A DNA stretch of 64,000 nt from Sipunculus nudus. Lineage: Eukaryota; Annelida; Sipuncula; Golfingiida; Sipunculidae. The number at the start of each line of letters is the position of its first letter. Positions within the stretch are counted from its first letter, which is position 1. The translations under genes and the position numbers were made by a program. The stretch covers positions 95,378,723-95,442,722 of the forward strand of contig CM049309.1 of NCBI GenBank assembly GCA_026874595.1, read 5' to 3'. This document shows, piece by piece, positions 38,093 to 48,024 of the stretch. The notes under the pieces were generated by a model. That model had not been told where the DNA came from, did no database searches, and worked only from the letters and a program-made list of their open reading frames with translations.

Positions 38093-39300
38093 ACCCAAAC
38101 AAAACTGATGATGTTAATGGATCATGTTTATGTATAGACATGTGGAGGATACCACCCTGCAGGGTAATATGGCGTCCATGACACGTGGTGGATCACAGCC
38201 TGCAGGGTAATATGACGTACATGACACGTGGAGGATCACAACCTGCAGGGTAATATAACGTCCATACCCAGACAAATCTGATGATGTTAATGGATCATGT
38301 TTATATATAGACATGTGGAGGATAACACCCTGCAGGGTAATATGGCGTCCATGACACGTGGAGGATCACACCCTGCAGGGTAATATGACGTCCACACCCT
38401 GACAAATCTGATGATTTAATGGATCATGTTTATATATAGACATGTGGAGGATACCACCCTGCAGGGTAATATGGCGTCAATGACACGTGGAGGATCACAC
38501 CCTGTAGGTTAATATGACGTCCATAACCAGATAAATCTGATGATGTTAATGGATCATGTTTATATATAGACATGTGGAGGATACCACCCTGCAGGGTAAT
38601 ATGGCGTCCATGAAACGTGGTGGATCACAGCCTGCAGGGTAATATGACGTACATGACACGTGGAGGATCACAGCCTGCAGGGTAATATGACGTCCATACC
38701 CAGACAAATCTGATGATGTTAATGGATCATGTTTATATATAGACATGTGGAGGATAACACCCTGCAGGGTAATATGGCGTCCATGACAGGTGGAGGATCA
38801 CACCCTGCAGGGTAATATGACGTCCACACCCTGACAAATCTGATGATTTAATGGATCATGTTTATATATAGACATGTGGAGGATACCACCCTGCAGGGTA
38901 ATATGGCGTCAATGACACGTGGAGGATCACACCCTGTAGGTTAATATGACGTCCATAACCAGATAAATCTGATGATGTTAATGGATCATGTTTATATATA
39001 GACATGTGGAGGATACCACCCTGCAGGGTAATATGGCGTCCATGGAACGTGGTGGATCACAGCCTGCAGGGTAATATGACGTACATGACACGTGGAGGAT
39101 CACAGCCTGCAGGGTAATATGACGTCCATACCCAGACAAATCTGATGATGTTAATGGATCATGTTTATATATAGACATGTGGAGGATAACACCCTGCAGG
39201 GTAATATGGCGTCCATGACAGGTGGAGGATCACACCCTGCAGGGTAATATGACGTCCACACCCTGACAAATCTGATGATGTTAATGGATCATGTTTATAT
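38093..39300. repeat. 432 bp higher-order repeat (three copies)
   Basis: Three copies of a block made of three long forms (87, 87 and 86 bp) and four 43 bp monomers, which sum to 432 bp. Corresponding points are at 38114, 38546 and 38978, exactly 432 bp apart. The second and third copies share private variants (CCATAACCAGATAAATCTG, GACAGGTGGAGG), so they are the youngest pair. Confidence 0.85.
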
Positions 39301-39747
39301 ATAGACATGTGGAGGATACCACCCTGCAGGGTAATATGGCGTCCATGACACGTGGAGGATCACACCCTGTAGGTTAATATGACGTCCATACCCAGACAAA
39401 TCTGATGATGTTAATGGATCATGTTTATATATAGACATGTGGAGGATACCACCCTGCAGGGTAATATGGCGTCCATGACACGTGGAGTATCACAGCCTGC
39501 AGGGTAATATGACGTACATGACACGTGGAGGATCACACCCTGCAGGGTAATATGACGTACATGACACGTGGAGGATCACACCCTGCAGGGTAATATGGCG
39601 TACATGACACGTGGAGGATCACATCCTGCATGGTAATATGGCGTCAATACCTAGAAAAAACTGATTGTGTTAATTAATATATATAGACACGTGGATGGTC
39701 ACACCCTGCAGAGTAATATAGCTTTCATACCCAGACAATTCCTTACC

Positions 39748-40810
39748 TCGCAACTAATTTTTTGCCAGGCCTCGGAAATTGCGTGTCGGGAAGGATGCCA
39801 AGTATGTTTTAAGGCTCCTTTTCTCGTATTTTCCCCATAAACCTGAATGATTCTAATATTTGGGGGAAGTTTTCGTGAACGATCCATCTTACAGAAACTA
39901 CCCCAGTGTACTCAGCGGTTGAATTCGGCCCATGCATGGAAACCCTTTCTGGATGAACCTGGTCGAAGTCGCGCACCTGACCAAAGACAAGAGCGGGCAA
40001 TATGCAGATACATGTAAAAAAAGGGTCAACATGCAGTTAACACGAAGACGATCAGTTAATGTTTTGGTTGGAGGCATAAAAAATCTTAACTTTAGGTCAG
40101 GCAAACGTATTCCAAATCTCAGTATATAATCATATAACACAATTGCCTATGAAAAAAAAATATTATTATAGATTTTACATAAAATGAACCCAATTCCTGG
40201 AGGAAAGATATTTTTTTCTGTTCATATATTCCAGACAAAAAACATGAGGTTGGGTGATTTGTTTAAAAACTATTAGCACATCTATGAGCACTGTCAACTC
40301 TGCAGTGACGTCACACTCAGAGAAATCCCCTGTGACTTAAAATTCTAGATCTCATCAAAAGCCTAGTATTTCTCACACTGTCAGCTCCAAATTTCAGAGA
40401 GGAATAAAAACAACATGTATTAATATATTTAAGTTATTGCTAAATTTTGGCTGTGACGTCACACTTTGCACCAGCCAGTCACATCAGGGCCCAGTCTCCG
40501 TTCTGGATGAAATCCATACACATAGCATTGCCACGTGTTATTACGCTACGAAACCGGTTTGATTTGTACACATTCAGCATATTCTCAGAAACAAGTTTTT
40601 CAAATATTTGGGTCGAGTGTTATATCTGTGACCAAACTATGACATGCTGTACAACTTCTGATTTGAGGCCGAGTGGACCCCACTTTACCCTGGTCAGATG
40701 TGAGATAATGATTTGTTCTTCTTTCTTTGTACAAGTACAACAAACTCTGGATTCGAATTATTTGTCGAAGAAGGGAAAAAATCAGGGATTATAGACGTAT
40801 TATTGTAATT
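39748..40810. other. unrecognised non-repetitive sequence
   Basis: Several short overlapping open frames on both strands (39809-40140 minus, 40447-40794 plus) have no recognisable domain. Two copies of GTGACGTCACACT, each containing the perfect CRE palindrome TGACGTCA (40306-40313 and 40453-40460), lie 147 bp apart. No gene is called. Confidence 0.4.
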
Positions 40811-41792
40811 AAGCCCCATTCACATGCAGACATTAACTTATATATTATATACATTAATATACATATATATTCTGTAGTCAGAGAGTATGAATACTTAGGA
40901 TTTTTATTTCAAATCTGGTAATCTTATAAACATACTGCTTTATTTTAAAAATATATGTATTTAACTTAATTAACTTGGCGATTTCTTGATAGATATTGTG
41001 ATCATCACATTCCATTTTCAACATAAACATGCTCCAAAACACATTTATTTAAATGTTTGGTATACATTGAAAGGAATAATTGTTACCAATAAATTGTAGA
41101 TTTTATGTGAAATCATAATTTTTTAAAGAAAAAATTCAGACATTTGCTTTACAAATATTTTTGAAAGATTCTCAGGGGCACACTGAATCTTCAACAGATA
41201 TGATTAGTTTTGATTTGTTTATTTCCAGTTCACAATAATCATTTAATGGATTCAGCGTACCATCGAAGAAGTGAATATATATATGTCAGTTGAACTATTT
41301 GTTAAAACTAGTGGGGTAAATTTGTGAATGCTCGCCATATATATATACAGCAGTTACAACAGCCATGGTGAAACAGCAGACATTATGAAAGCATAGGAGG
41401 TTAATACCTCGGGACAGGCATTTTAAATTTTCAAAATGTTCAACTTTGTTGGGAATTCACATCTGAAGTACTCATATATCCATAAAGGATTCTTGTAGAT
41501 GAGAAATGGAACATATTATTCCGTTTCAGTAAGTTTCCTGTAAGAACTAAATTTTGCTTTAATAGTTTCATCTTACAGAAAATGTCACATTTGAGCTTTG
41601 GGTCCATGGGCCATTGTTCAATTCATATTAGGTGTTTATATGTCAATTTGCATGCAGGACCTTAATCATGACATCATGCATGTCATGTGAACACAAAATT
41701 AATATACTCCAAGGGGTATTTAACTTACAGACGTAAATTTACTCCGTATGCAAAATTATAACATGAGTAATGTCTGCATGTGAATGGGGCTT
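40811..41792. mobile_element. putative 982 bp non-autonomous DNA transposon with 25 bp terminal inverted repeats
   Basis: The 25 bases at 40811-40835 (starting AAGCCCCATTCACATG) are the exact reverse complement of 41768-41792 (ending CATGTGAATGGGGCTT). The interior is AT-rich, with no open frame of note and short AT repeats. TTAA overlaps the left end (40809-40812) and occurs two bases beyond the right end (41793-41796), so a TTAA target is possible but the alignment is imperfect. Size, lack of coding capacity and perfect inverted repeats fit a MITE-like element. The superfamily is not assignable. Confidence 0.65.
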
Positions 41793-42090
41793 TTAAAAGT
41801 TACTTACAACAAAGAGAAAGAAGACTTGTTTGGAAACCGGAAACGAGTGATTCAAACTTTTATATGCCTCACGCTAGGTGGCCCTTTAATAAATGACATG
41901 TTGACCTGAAACCTGATAAAAAAATAATACAACAAATCTCAAAAGAGATAATACTGATCGAAACACTTAGCCGAAACACACAATCTTTTGTCAGGATTTG
42001 CCTTCCAATGTCCAGGCACGAAATGTAAATTTATATTTTCGTCATATATTGTCACATAGAAAGAACCAGACGAACCATTATAACCTACGT

Positions 42091-42310
42091 TATCCTACGG
42101 GATACTGGCCGCTAACAAAAGCATGTATCCCACGGGATACTGGCCGCTAACACAAGCGTGTATCCAGCGGGATACTGGCCGCTAAGACAAGCGTGTATCC
42201 CACGGGATATTGGCCGCTAACACAAGCGTGTATCCCACGGGATACTGGCCACAAACACAAGTGCGTATCCCACGGGATACTGACCGCTTATATAAGCATG
42301 TATCACAGGG
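42091..42310 (+). repeat. 35 bp tandem repeat, about 6 copies
   Basis: Unit TATCCCACGGGATACTGGCC plus GCTAACACAAGCGTG, 35 bp (first copies at 42091 and 42126). Each unit contains the near-palindrome TATCCCACGGGATA. Copies differ at a few positions, and the last is decayed. Confidence 0.92.
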
Positions 42311-42336
42311 GTAATGTGATTAACTCTATACTCGTT

Positions 42337-42372
42337 GAGCGGTCTAGGTTTGGGACCTCCACCTAGCCGCTC
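42337..42372. other. strong hairpin
   Basis: GAGCGGTCTAGGT (42337-42349) pairs with ACCTAGCCGCTC (42361-42372) with a single bulged T and an 11-base loop. It lies 27 bp after the 35 bp repeat array. It could be a structural end of a mobile element or chance; no Rho-type or tRNA-like context is present. Confidence 0.5.
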
Positions 42373-43159
42373 CTTAAGCTAGAATATTTATCATATATAT
42401 ATATATATATACATAAGAGCATGTATCCCACGGACTATGTGAACGACAACCACCAATCATATGAACACCTTATTATATAAAAACTATCGCCAACAAACCT
42501 TTCCCTAACTAAATATTCACTGGCATATGATTAATTACAAACTGTGCGGAATTTTGCGTGTAATTAAACGTGTGGGCAAGTCACGCCCCTTTTGTCCGAT
42601 GAGCAAGTGTTGGGTTTCTTGTGAGGGAAGGGATTTCATGTAAATCACACGTGAATTGCCCCCCTGCCGCGATCAAGACATGCCAACACCATTGGCTGGA
42701 TGAAAGGTTTCACACCGGAAGTTGTATATGTCAAACACAAGGTGTGAAAAGGTATCGGTTAAACTGGTGTCGAGCCTTGAGGGGTCAGTCACTTATCACG
42801 TGTGAGTGCACCGAATGACCCTTGTCTAATCTTGTACAAGTCTAAATCTGTGGTCTGGCCAACGTACTATGTCCGACTCTTGTCCTTACTATAGATATCT
42901 TCTCAGCCGGAGGAGACTGCAGATGCCCACACCATTAAGTTTTCTACGCGATCTAAATATCTTCCTGTTAAGTGCTGAACATGATAACACCCACCACCCC
43001 GTCTTTGCATTTACAATGAAATCCGAAGGTTGGCCTTGAACAAATGTGTTCCCTCTAGATACAACATTTATGCAATTATGTAAATTTCGGGATATTTCGT
43101 GTATTCCTACACTTTCCTTCTGAGAGGGTTTTTAGAATTTTATAATACCAAAAGGGCAC

Positions 43160-43162
<3 letters not shown>
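42373..43162. other. upstream flank of the putative promoter, nothing else recognised
   Basis: Contains a short (TA)n near 42393-42412 and otherwise unique-looking sequence. A 65-codon open frame at 42621-42818 with several Cys residues is unrecognised and probably chance. Confidence 0.4.

Positions 43163-43219
<57 letters not shown>
43163..43219. repeat. (TA)n microsatellite
   Basis: About 56 bp of uninterrupted TA, roughly 60 bp upstream of the candidate TATA box. Confidence 0.97.
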
Positions 43220-43220
<1 letters not shown>

Positions 43221-43276
43221 CATCGTTTATTTATATATGTCACATAGAGTTAATGTCAGTCCAGCAACCCAACCTG

Positions 43277-43284
43277 TATAAATA
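43277..43284 (+). promoter_or_regulatory. TATA box, candidate core promoter of the LRR-Ig gene
   Basis: TATAAATA lies in a GC-mixed context (CCTG before it, AGCCGG after). An initiator-like CCAGTCCATTA at 43300-43310 sits about 25-30 bp downstream, the expected spacing. The following ~300 bases are GC-richer than the surrounding intronic sequence and end in a consensus splice donor. This is sequence-based inference; there is no direct transcription evidence. Confidence 0.5.
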
Positions 43285-43306
43285 AGCCGGTCCATCTGGC
43301 CAGTCC

Positions 43307-43600
43307 ATTATTGTGATACATCGTAGGTGACTTTAGTCTTGTCTCCTTTCGCCCGGCCCTGGTTTAGAGAGGAACATCTGTGTGGTGTGTGATTCAGGTG
43401 ATACGTGATGCTGTCAGTAATCAGGCCAGACTCAGTGCTGGTGGCTCTACAAGTGTCGGGACACTCAGCCGAGCAGTGCTGGCTTCACTCACACCCTACT
43501 GAAACAGCGCTGACCCAGTCGTGAACACATCTCTGTGGTAACATAACGGACTGTCCAGTCGTCACGCGATAAGGATAAGGCACGGGTCACAGTTTTACAG
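43307..43600 (+). other. putative non-coding first exon (5' UTR)
   Basis: It starts about 30 bp after the TATA box and ends TTTTACAG|GTATGT, a good donor at 43601. Composition is clearly more GC-rich than the flanking intron. No long open frame is present, only a 38-codon upstream frame. The next strong acceptor that leads into the coding frame on this strand is TTTCTTTTCGTTGCAG at 62326. LRR-Ig genes such as AMIGO, LINGO and LRRN families commonly have non-coding 5' exons separated by large introns from a single large coding exon, which fits. The link across 18.7 kb is inferred. Confidence 0.45.
43408..43524 (+). CDS. 38-codon upstream ORF in the putative first exon
   Basis: ATG at 43408 opens a 38-codon frame ending at TGA 43522-43524, wholly inside the proposed 5' UTR exon. 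The predicted peptide begins MLSVIRPDSVLVAL and has no known domain. If the exon is real, ribosomes would meet this frame before the receptor ATG, so it may lower translation. It may also be chance. Confidence 0.25.
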   Translation: MLSVIRPDSVLVALQVSGHSAEQCWLHSHPTETALTQS

Positions 43601-45593
43601 GTATGTCACGTGTTACTTTTACTGTCACTTTAACATTTGAGGGAAGATGAGAAGAATTTTATCATCCATTTCTGTGTTCAAACATAGTCCCAGAGAGCTG
43701 TGTCATGCAATATATGCCGTCGGTATACCATAACAATAATTTTTATCTGGATTTTTATATGAAATTAAATTTTAGGTTTGATCACATCCCTAATATTTAC
43801 TTATCTTAGCACCACACTATATTGACCGTTAAAACCGGCGGCTGACCTCTGCTGTTTGTGCCGTGTTTATGTCCATGATGTTACTAACCACATGTACAAG
43901 ATCAAACTACCGGTACGTTTTTTAACTAATACAAAGGCTATGATTTCTACTGACCTTTTCTGTTTTCACCAACGATGTGAAATACACAACCAGTTAAAAA
44001 GTCTGTGTTTACATACTGCAAAGAGTCTGAGATGAAAGATTAAAAAATGAACTTATTTGACATGATAAAAATATAAAATCTTTATTGAAACGCGGGTATA
44101 TATATCTTATAAAATAAAAAAAAATAATAATATTTATGCATTCATTAATTACATATCATACGTTCACAACGAATAATCAAAACAACCATATATTATTTTT
44201 TTCAGGCTAAATTTAACATTCAGTTCAACTTAAAATAAAGCAGGCGATGTCACGTAATGATAAAACGTGTCTTGCTTGGTTTAGTACGTTGAGGTATAAC
44301 GCACGTGACGTGGCGAGCGTGATGCGGAATAATGTCACTACCACCAAACCCCTTAGTTCGTCACGTCTGTTGTCCTGAATGGGGTGTGTATGAAAGTTAT
44401 TTAGGTGTTAATATTCAGTTCCCGGGGTTTAATATATACGGTAATAAGAAGTCTGTATAGGCCCTGCCCATTCATCCCACCATCCAATATACATGAATGA
44501 TCAATGAAGATTAACTCACGGACTATGGCCGGCTGGACTTACAGCTTTGACAGCGCTTTTAATTGACATCCGTAGCCAAATAACTGCTATCATATTAAAA
44601 ATGTCATCATGGTCGCCAATGCAATAAGGCATGAACAGTTATAAAATCATGCGGGGTCGTCGTCTGACTATGAGAAATAATGCTTGAATTAAATATTCGG
44701 ACTGCTTTACGTCCCATTAAATCACGAGTGCATGAAAAAAATTAATCGGATAAGAGCTGACTATGGTTATTTTGGTAACAAATACGTGACTTATACGATA
44801 TTCAAATACATGTAATCGTTCAGTTTCATGATAATATTAATATATGCACAGCGGCAGTGGTTTTTGAAAGTCATTTCATGTGACTTGAAATAACCCAGAC
44901 ATCTGGCGTCACACGTCGCTTAATCACATTTTCTTTTCTCTGTTCGCCGTTAGTAGAGGTTGCCAGTCTTTTAAGTACAAGTGTATGCTACCCATGGCAA
45001 CGTCATAAGCAGAGTTTACAACTTTCCATCCTGGCTTGTTTCAGATAAGACATCGGCGCTATCAAATTCTATCCAGGGGCTTCGTTTTCTTTCCCATGAA
45101 ACGTTAGATAAAATAAGCAAGTTGTATGTGTTTGTGTAATTTTCAGAGTCAATGCACGCATGTGTCCATTTTTGTCAGCTGTACGGTTGAAGGTGATGAG
45201 TGAACGTTCAGTTAAATTGACTATTAAATATTTGAATTGCCGATTTGCTCTTTGCTTTTGAATGAGCGAACTATATGTATAATATGCTTTTGTCATCGTC
45301 AAATGATCACAGTTTCTTGTCACGGCGATCGTTAGCGCAAATATTCTAAGTCTTTTCGTATGGATTGTTTAAGAGCACGAAGGATCAAATTATTTTGTTA
45401 GCAAAAATAATGCAATATTTTTGTTATGAAGGTCCAGGACACAGATCATAAGATTTTGTAATTACCTGTGCAAATTTTGTAGTTACCTGTGCAAAAAATC
45501 GTTTAAAATTCTTGTTACGGAAAATATGGGCGACAGGTTCTCATGTTACGGATATTGTGAGACCACGATTAAAGATTAAAATGAGATTCTCCT

Positions 45594-47240
45594 GTTTTGA
45601 AGAACGTGAGCACCGACGTCCATCTTTTATGTCTTTTGTTATGAAGATCGTGGGCACAGAAGCTCATCTTTTATGTCCTTGTTATGAAGAACGTGAGCAC
45701 AGATGTTCATCTTTTATGTCTTTTGTTATGAAGATCGTGGGCACAGAAGTTCATCTTTTATGTCCTTGTTATGAAGAACGTGAGCACAGGCGTCCATCTT
45801 TTATATCTTTTGTTATGAAGAACGTCAGCACAGACGTTCATTTTTTTATGTCCTTGTTATGAAGAACGTCAGCACAGACGTCCATCTTTTATATCCTTGT
45901 TATGAAGAACGTCAGCACAGATGTTCATCTTTTATATCTTTTGTTTTGAAGATCGTGGGCACAGAAGTTTATCTTTTATGTCCTTGTTATGAAGAACGTC
46001 AGCACAGACGTCCATCTTTGATATCTTTTGTTATGAAGAACGTCAGCACAGACGTCCATCTTTTATGTCTTTTGTTATGAAGATCGTGGGCACAGAAGTT
46101 CATCTTTTATGTCCTTGTTATGAAGAACGTGAGCACAGATGTTCATCTTTTATAGCTTTTGTTATGAAGATCGTGGGCACAGAAGTTCATCTATTATGTC
46201 CTTGTTATGAAGAACGTCAGCACAGACGTCCATCTTTTATATCTTTTGTTATGAAGAACGTCAGCACAGATGTTCATCTTTTATGTCTTTTGTTATAGAG
46301 ATCGTGGGCACAGAAGTTCATCTTTTATGTCCTTGTTATGAAGAACGTGAGCACAGATGTTCATCTTTTATGTCTTTTGTTATGAAGATCGTGGGCACAG
46401 ACGTTCATCTTTTATGTCCTTGTTATGAAGATCGTGGGCACAGACGTTCATCTTTTATGTCCTTGTTATGAAGAACGTGAGCACAGATGTTCATCTTTTA
46501 TGTCCTTGTTATGAAGATCGTGGGCACAGAAGTTCATCTTTTATGTCCTTGTTATGAAGATCGTGGGCACAGACGTTCATCTTTTATGTCCTTGTTATGA
46601 AGAACGTGAGCACAGATGTTCATCTTTTATGTCCTTGTTATGAAGATCGTGGGCACAGAAGTTCATCTTTTATGTCCTTGTTATGAAGAACGTGAGCACA
46701 GATGTTCATCTTTTATATCTTTTGTTATGAAGATCGTGGGCACAGAAGTTCATCTTTTATGTCCTTGTTATGATGAACGTCAGCACAGACGTCCATCTTT
46801 TATATCTTTTGTTATGAAGAACGTCAGCACAGACGTTCATCTTTTATATCTTTTGTTATGAAGAACGTCAGCACAGACGTCCATCTTTTATGTCCTTGTT
46901 ATGAAGAACGTGAGCACAGATGTTCATCTTTTATGTCTTTTGTTATAAAGATCGTGGGCACAGAAGTTCATCTTTTATGTCCTTGTTATGAAGAAGTGAG
47001 CACAGATGTTCATCTTTTATGTCTTTTGTTATGAAGATCGTGGGCACAGACGTACATCTTTTATGTCCTTGTTATGAAGAACGTGAGCACAGATGTTCAT
47101 CTTTTATGTCTTTTGTTATGAAGATCGTGGGCACAGACGTTCATCTTTTATGTCTTTTGTTAGATAGATGGCACGTTGGCACAGACGTTCAACTTTTCTC
47201 TCTTTTATTTCGAAGTTTGTGGGCACAGAGGTTCAATCTT
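45594..47240 (+). repeat. 43/44 bp minisatellite with alternating monomers
   Basis: About 37 copies. Type A (43 bp) reads CTTGTTATGAAGAACGTGAG, CACAGATGTTCATC, TTTTATGTC. Type B (44 bp) reads CTTTTGTTATGAAGATCGTG, GGCACAGAAGTTCATC, TTTTATGTC. A strict A-B alternation makes an 87 bp dimer (29 codons), so plus-strand open frames repeat CYEEREHR...MKIVGTEVHLL. The frame is broken wherever two like monomers meet. The last copies (from about 47160) are diverged. Confidence 0.95.
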
Positions 47241-47912
47241 CTCTCTTTTATTCGGGAAATCGTCAGCACTCATCATGGTATCAGTGAGGCATTTTCGATT
47301 TGAGAAGGGCCGTTGACTATGAATAACCAGACAAGCATGACGTTCCACGCATAGTTTCATACATACCTCAGCTCGTGAGGGGCATTACGTCTGCTTAATA
47401 ACTACTGGTGACAACTAAAAATATAAGGCCACTTGGGAGATATATCAGCTAAAACGAAAATCCGCCGAAAAATTACTAATCAAAATATTTTTCGTGCCTA
47501 TTGCATCTGAACACGAGCTTTCGGGAGTGGGTCATTATTTATGGTATAAATAATACACATAACTAGAGAGCTGGGTTCTGTCAGTCCCTGTACAGAAAGC
47601 GAAGTACATGGCAGGTCACCATGATTCAGGTAGCATACGGGGGTGATGACTGCTGGAAGTGGCTGCAATCTGTCCGGATATTACAGGTCACCAGCACATA
47701 CTACACTAATAAAATGACAAGTCTCTAGAAGTCTCGAGGGAAAGGCAGAGGTGGCTCCAGTAATGCTGAAAGTAAACTTTCAATTAATGTAGCCTAATGC
47801 AAAAATTTGGCGGTTTTGCTGCGGAGGTGGAAAGTTCTGGAAATGGAAATCAAGCAAAGTGGAGGTAAACTTAAATTAAATAAATTGCTGGGGCTTAAAG
47901 GGAGGTATGGAT

Positions 47913-48024
47913 CCATAGACGTGAACTATGCGTTTATCCTCCATAGACGTGAACCATGCGTTCATCCTCCATAGACGTGAACCATGAGTTCATCCTCCAT
48001 AGACGTGAACCATGCATTCACCCT
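47913..48024 (+). repeat. 28 bp tandem repeat, 4 copies
   Basis: Unit CCATAGACGTGAACCATGCG plus TTCATCCT, 28 bp, four copies with one to three substitutions each. Confidence 0.95.

Larger units (their letters stand above)
27489..39747. repeat. 43 bp satellite array with 87 bp long form
   Basis: Roughly 12.2 kb of a 43 bp monomer: ACCCTGCAGGGT, AATATGGCGTCCATGA, CACGTG, GAGGATCAC. Two perfect palindromes lie in each consensus unit, ACCCTGCAGGGT (PstI core) and CACGTG (E-box). A long 87 bp form carries a ~44 bp insert between GTCCAT and GACATGTGGAGG (ACCCAGACAAATCTGATGAT, then GTTAATGGATCATG and TTTATATATA). A second insert type has AAAACTGATGGTATTAATTT. Stops are rare on the minus strand in all frames, so many meaningless open frames with a 43-residue period arise. 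A very regular pure-43 bp stretch is at about 31030-31380 (ATATGCTGTACATGACACGT). Both edges decay gradually. Confidence 0.97.

Noticed and set aside
27552-39178. Dozens of minus-strand frames such as ILHVSWTPYYPAGCDPPRVM
   Set aside because: The 43 bp unit has almost no stops in any minus-strand frame, so frames rotate through all three phases with a 43-residue period. This is a repeat artefact, not a protein family.
27489-39747. CRISPR-like array
   Set aside because: Spacing is regular but there are no unique spacers. The whole unit repeats, and the context is eukaryotic.
42337-42390. Helitron 3' end
   Set aside because: A hairpin is present, but the CTAG that follows is not followed by T and no matching 5' TC end was identified.
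45594-47240. Relationship between the 43/87 bp period here and the 43/87 bp satellite at 27.5-39.7 kb
   Set aside because: Unit sequences share no similarity, so the equal period is coincidental as far as can be seen.
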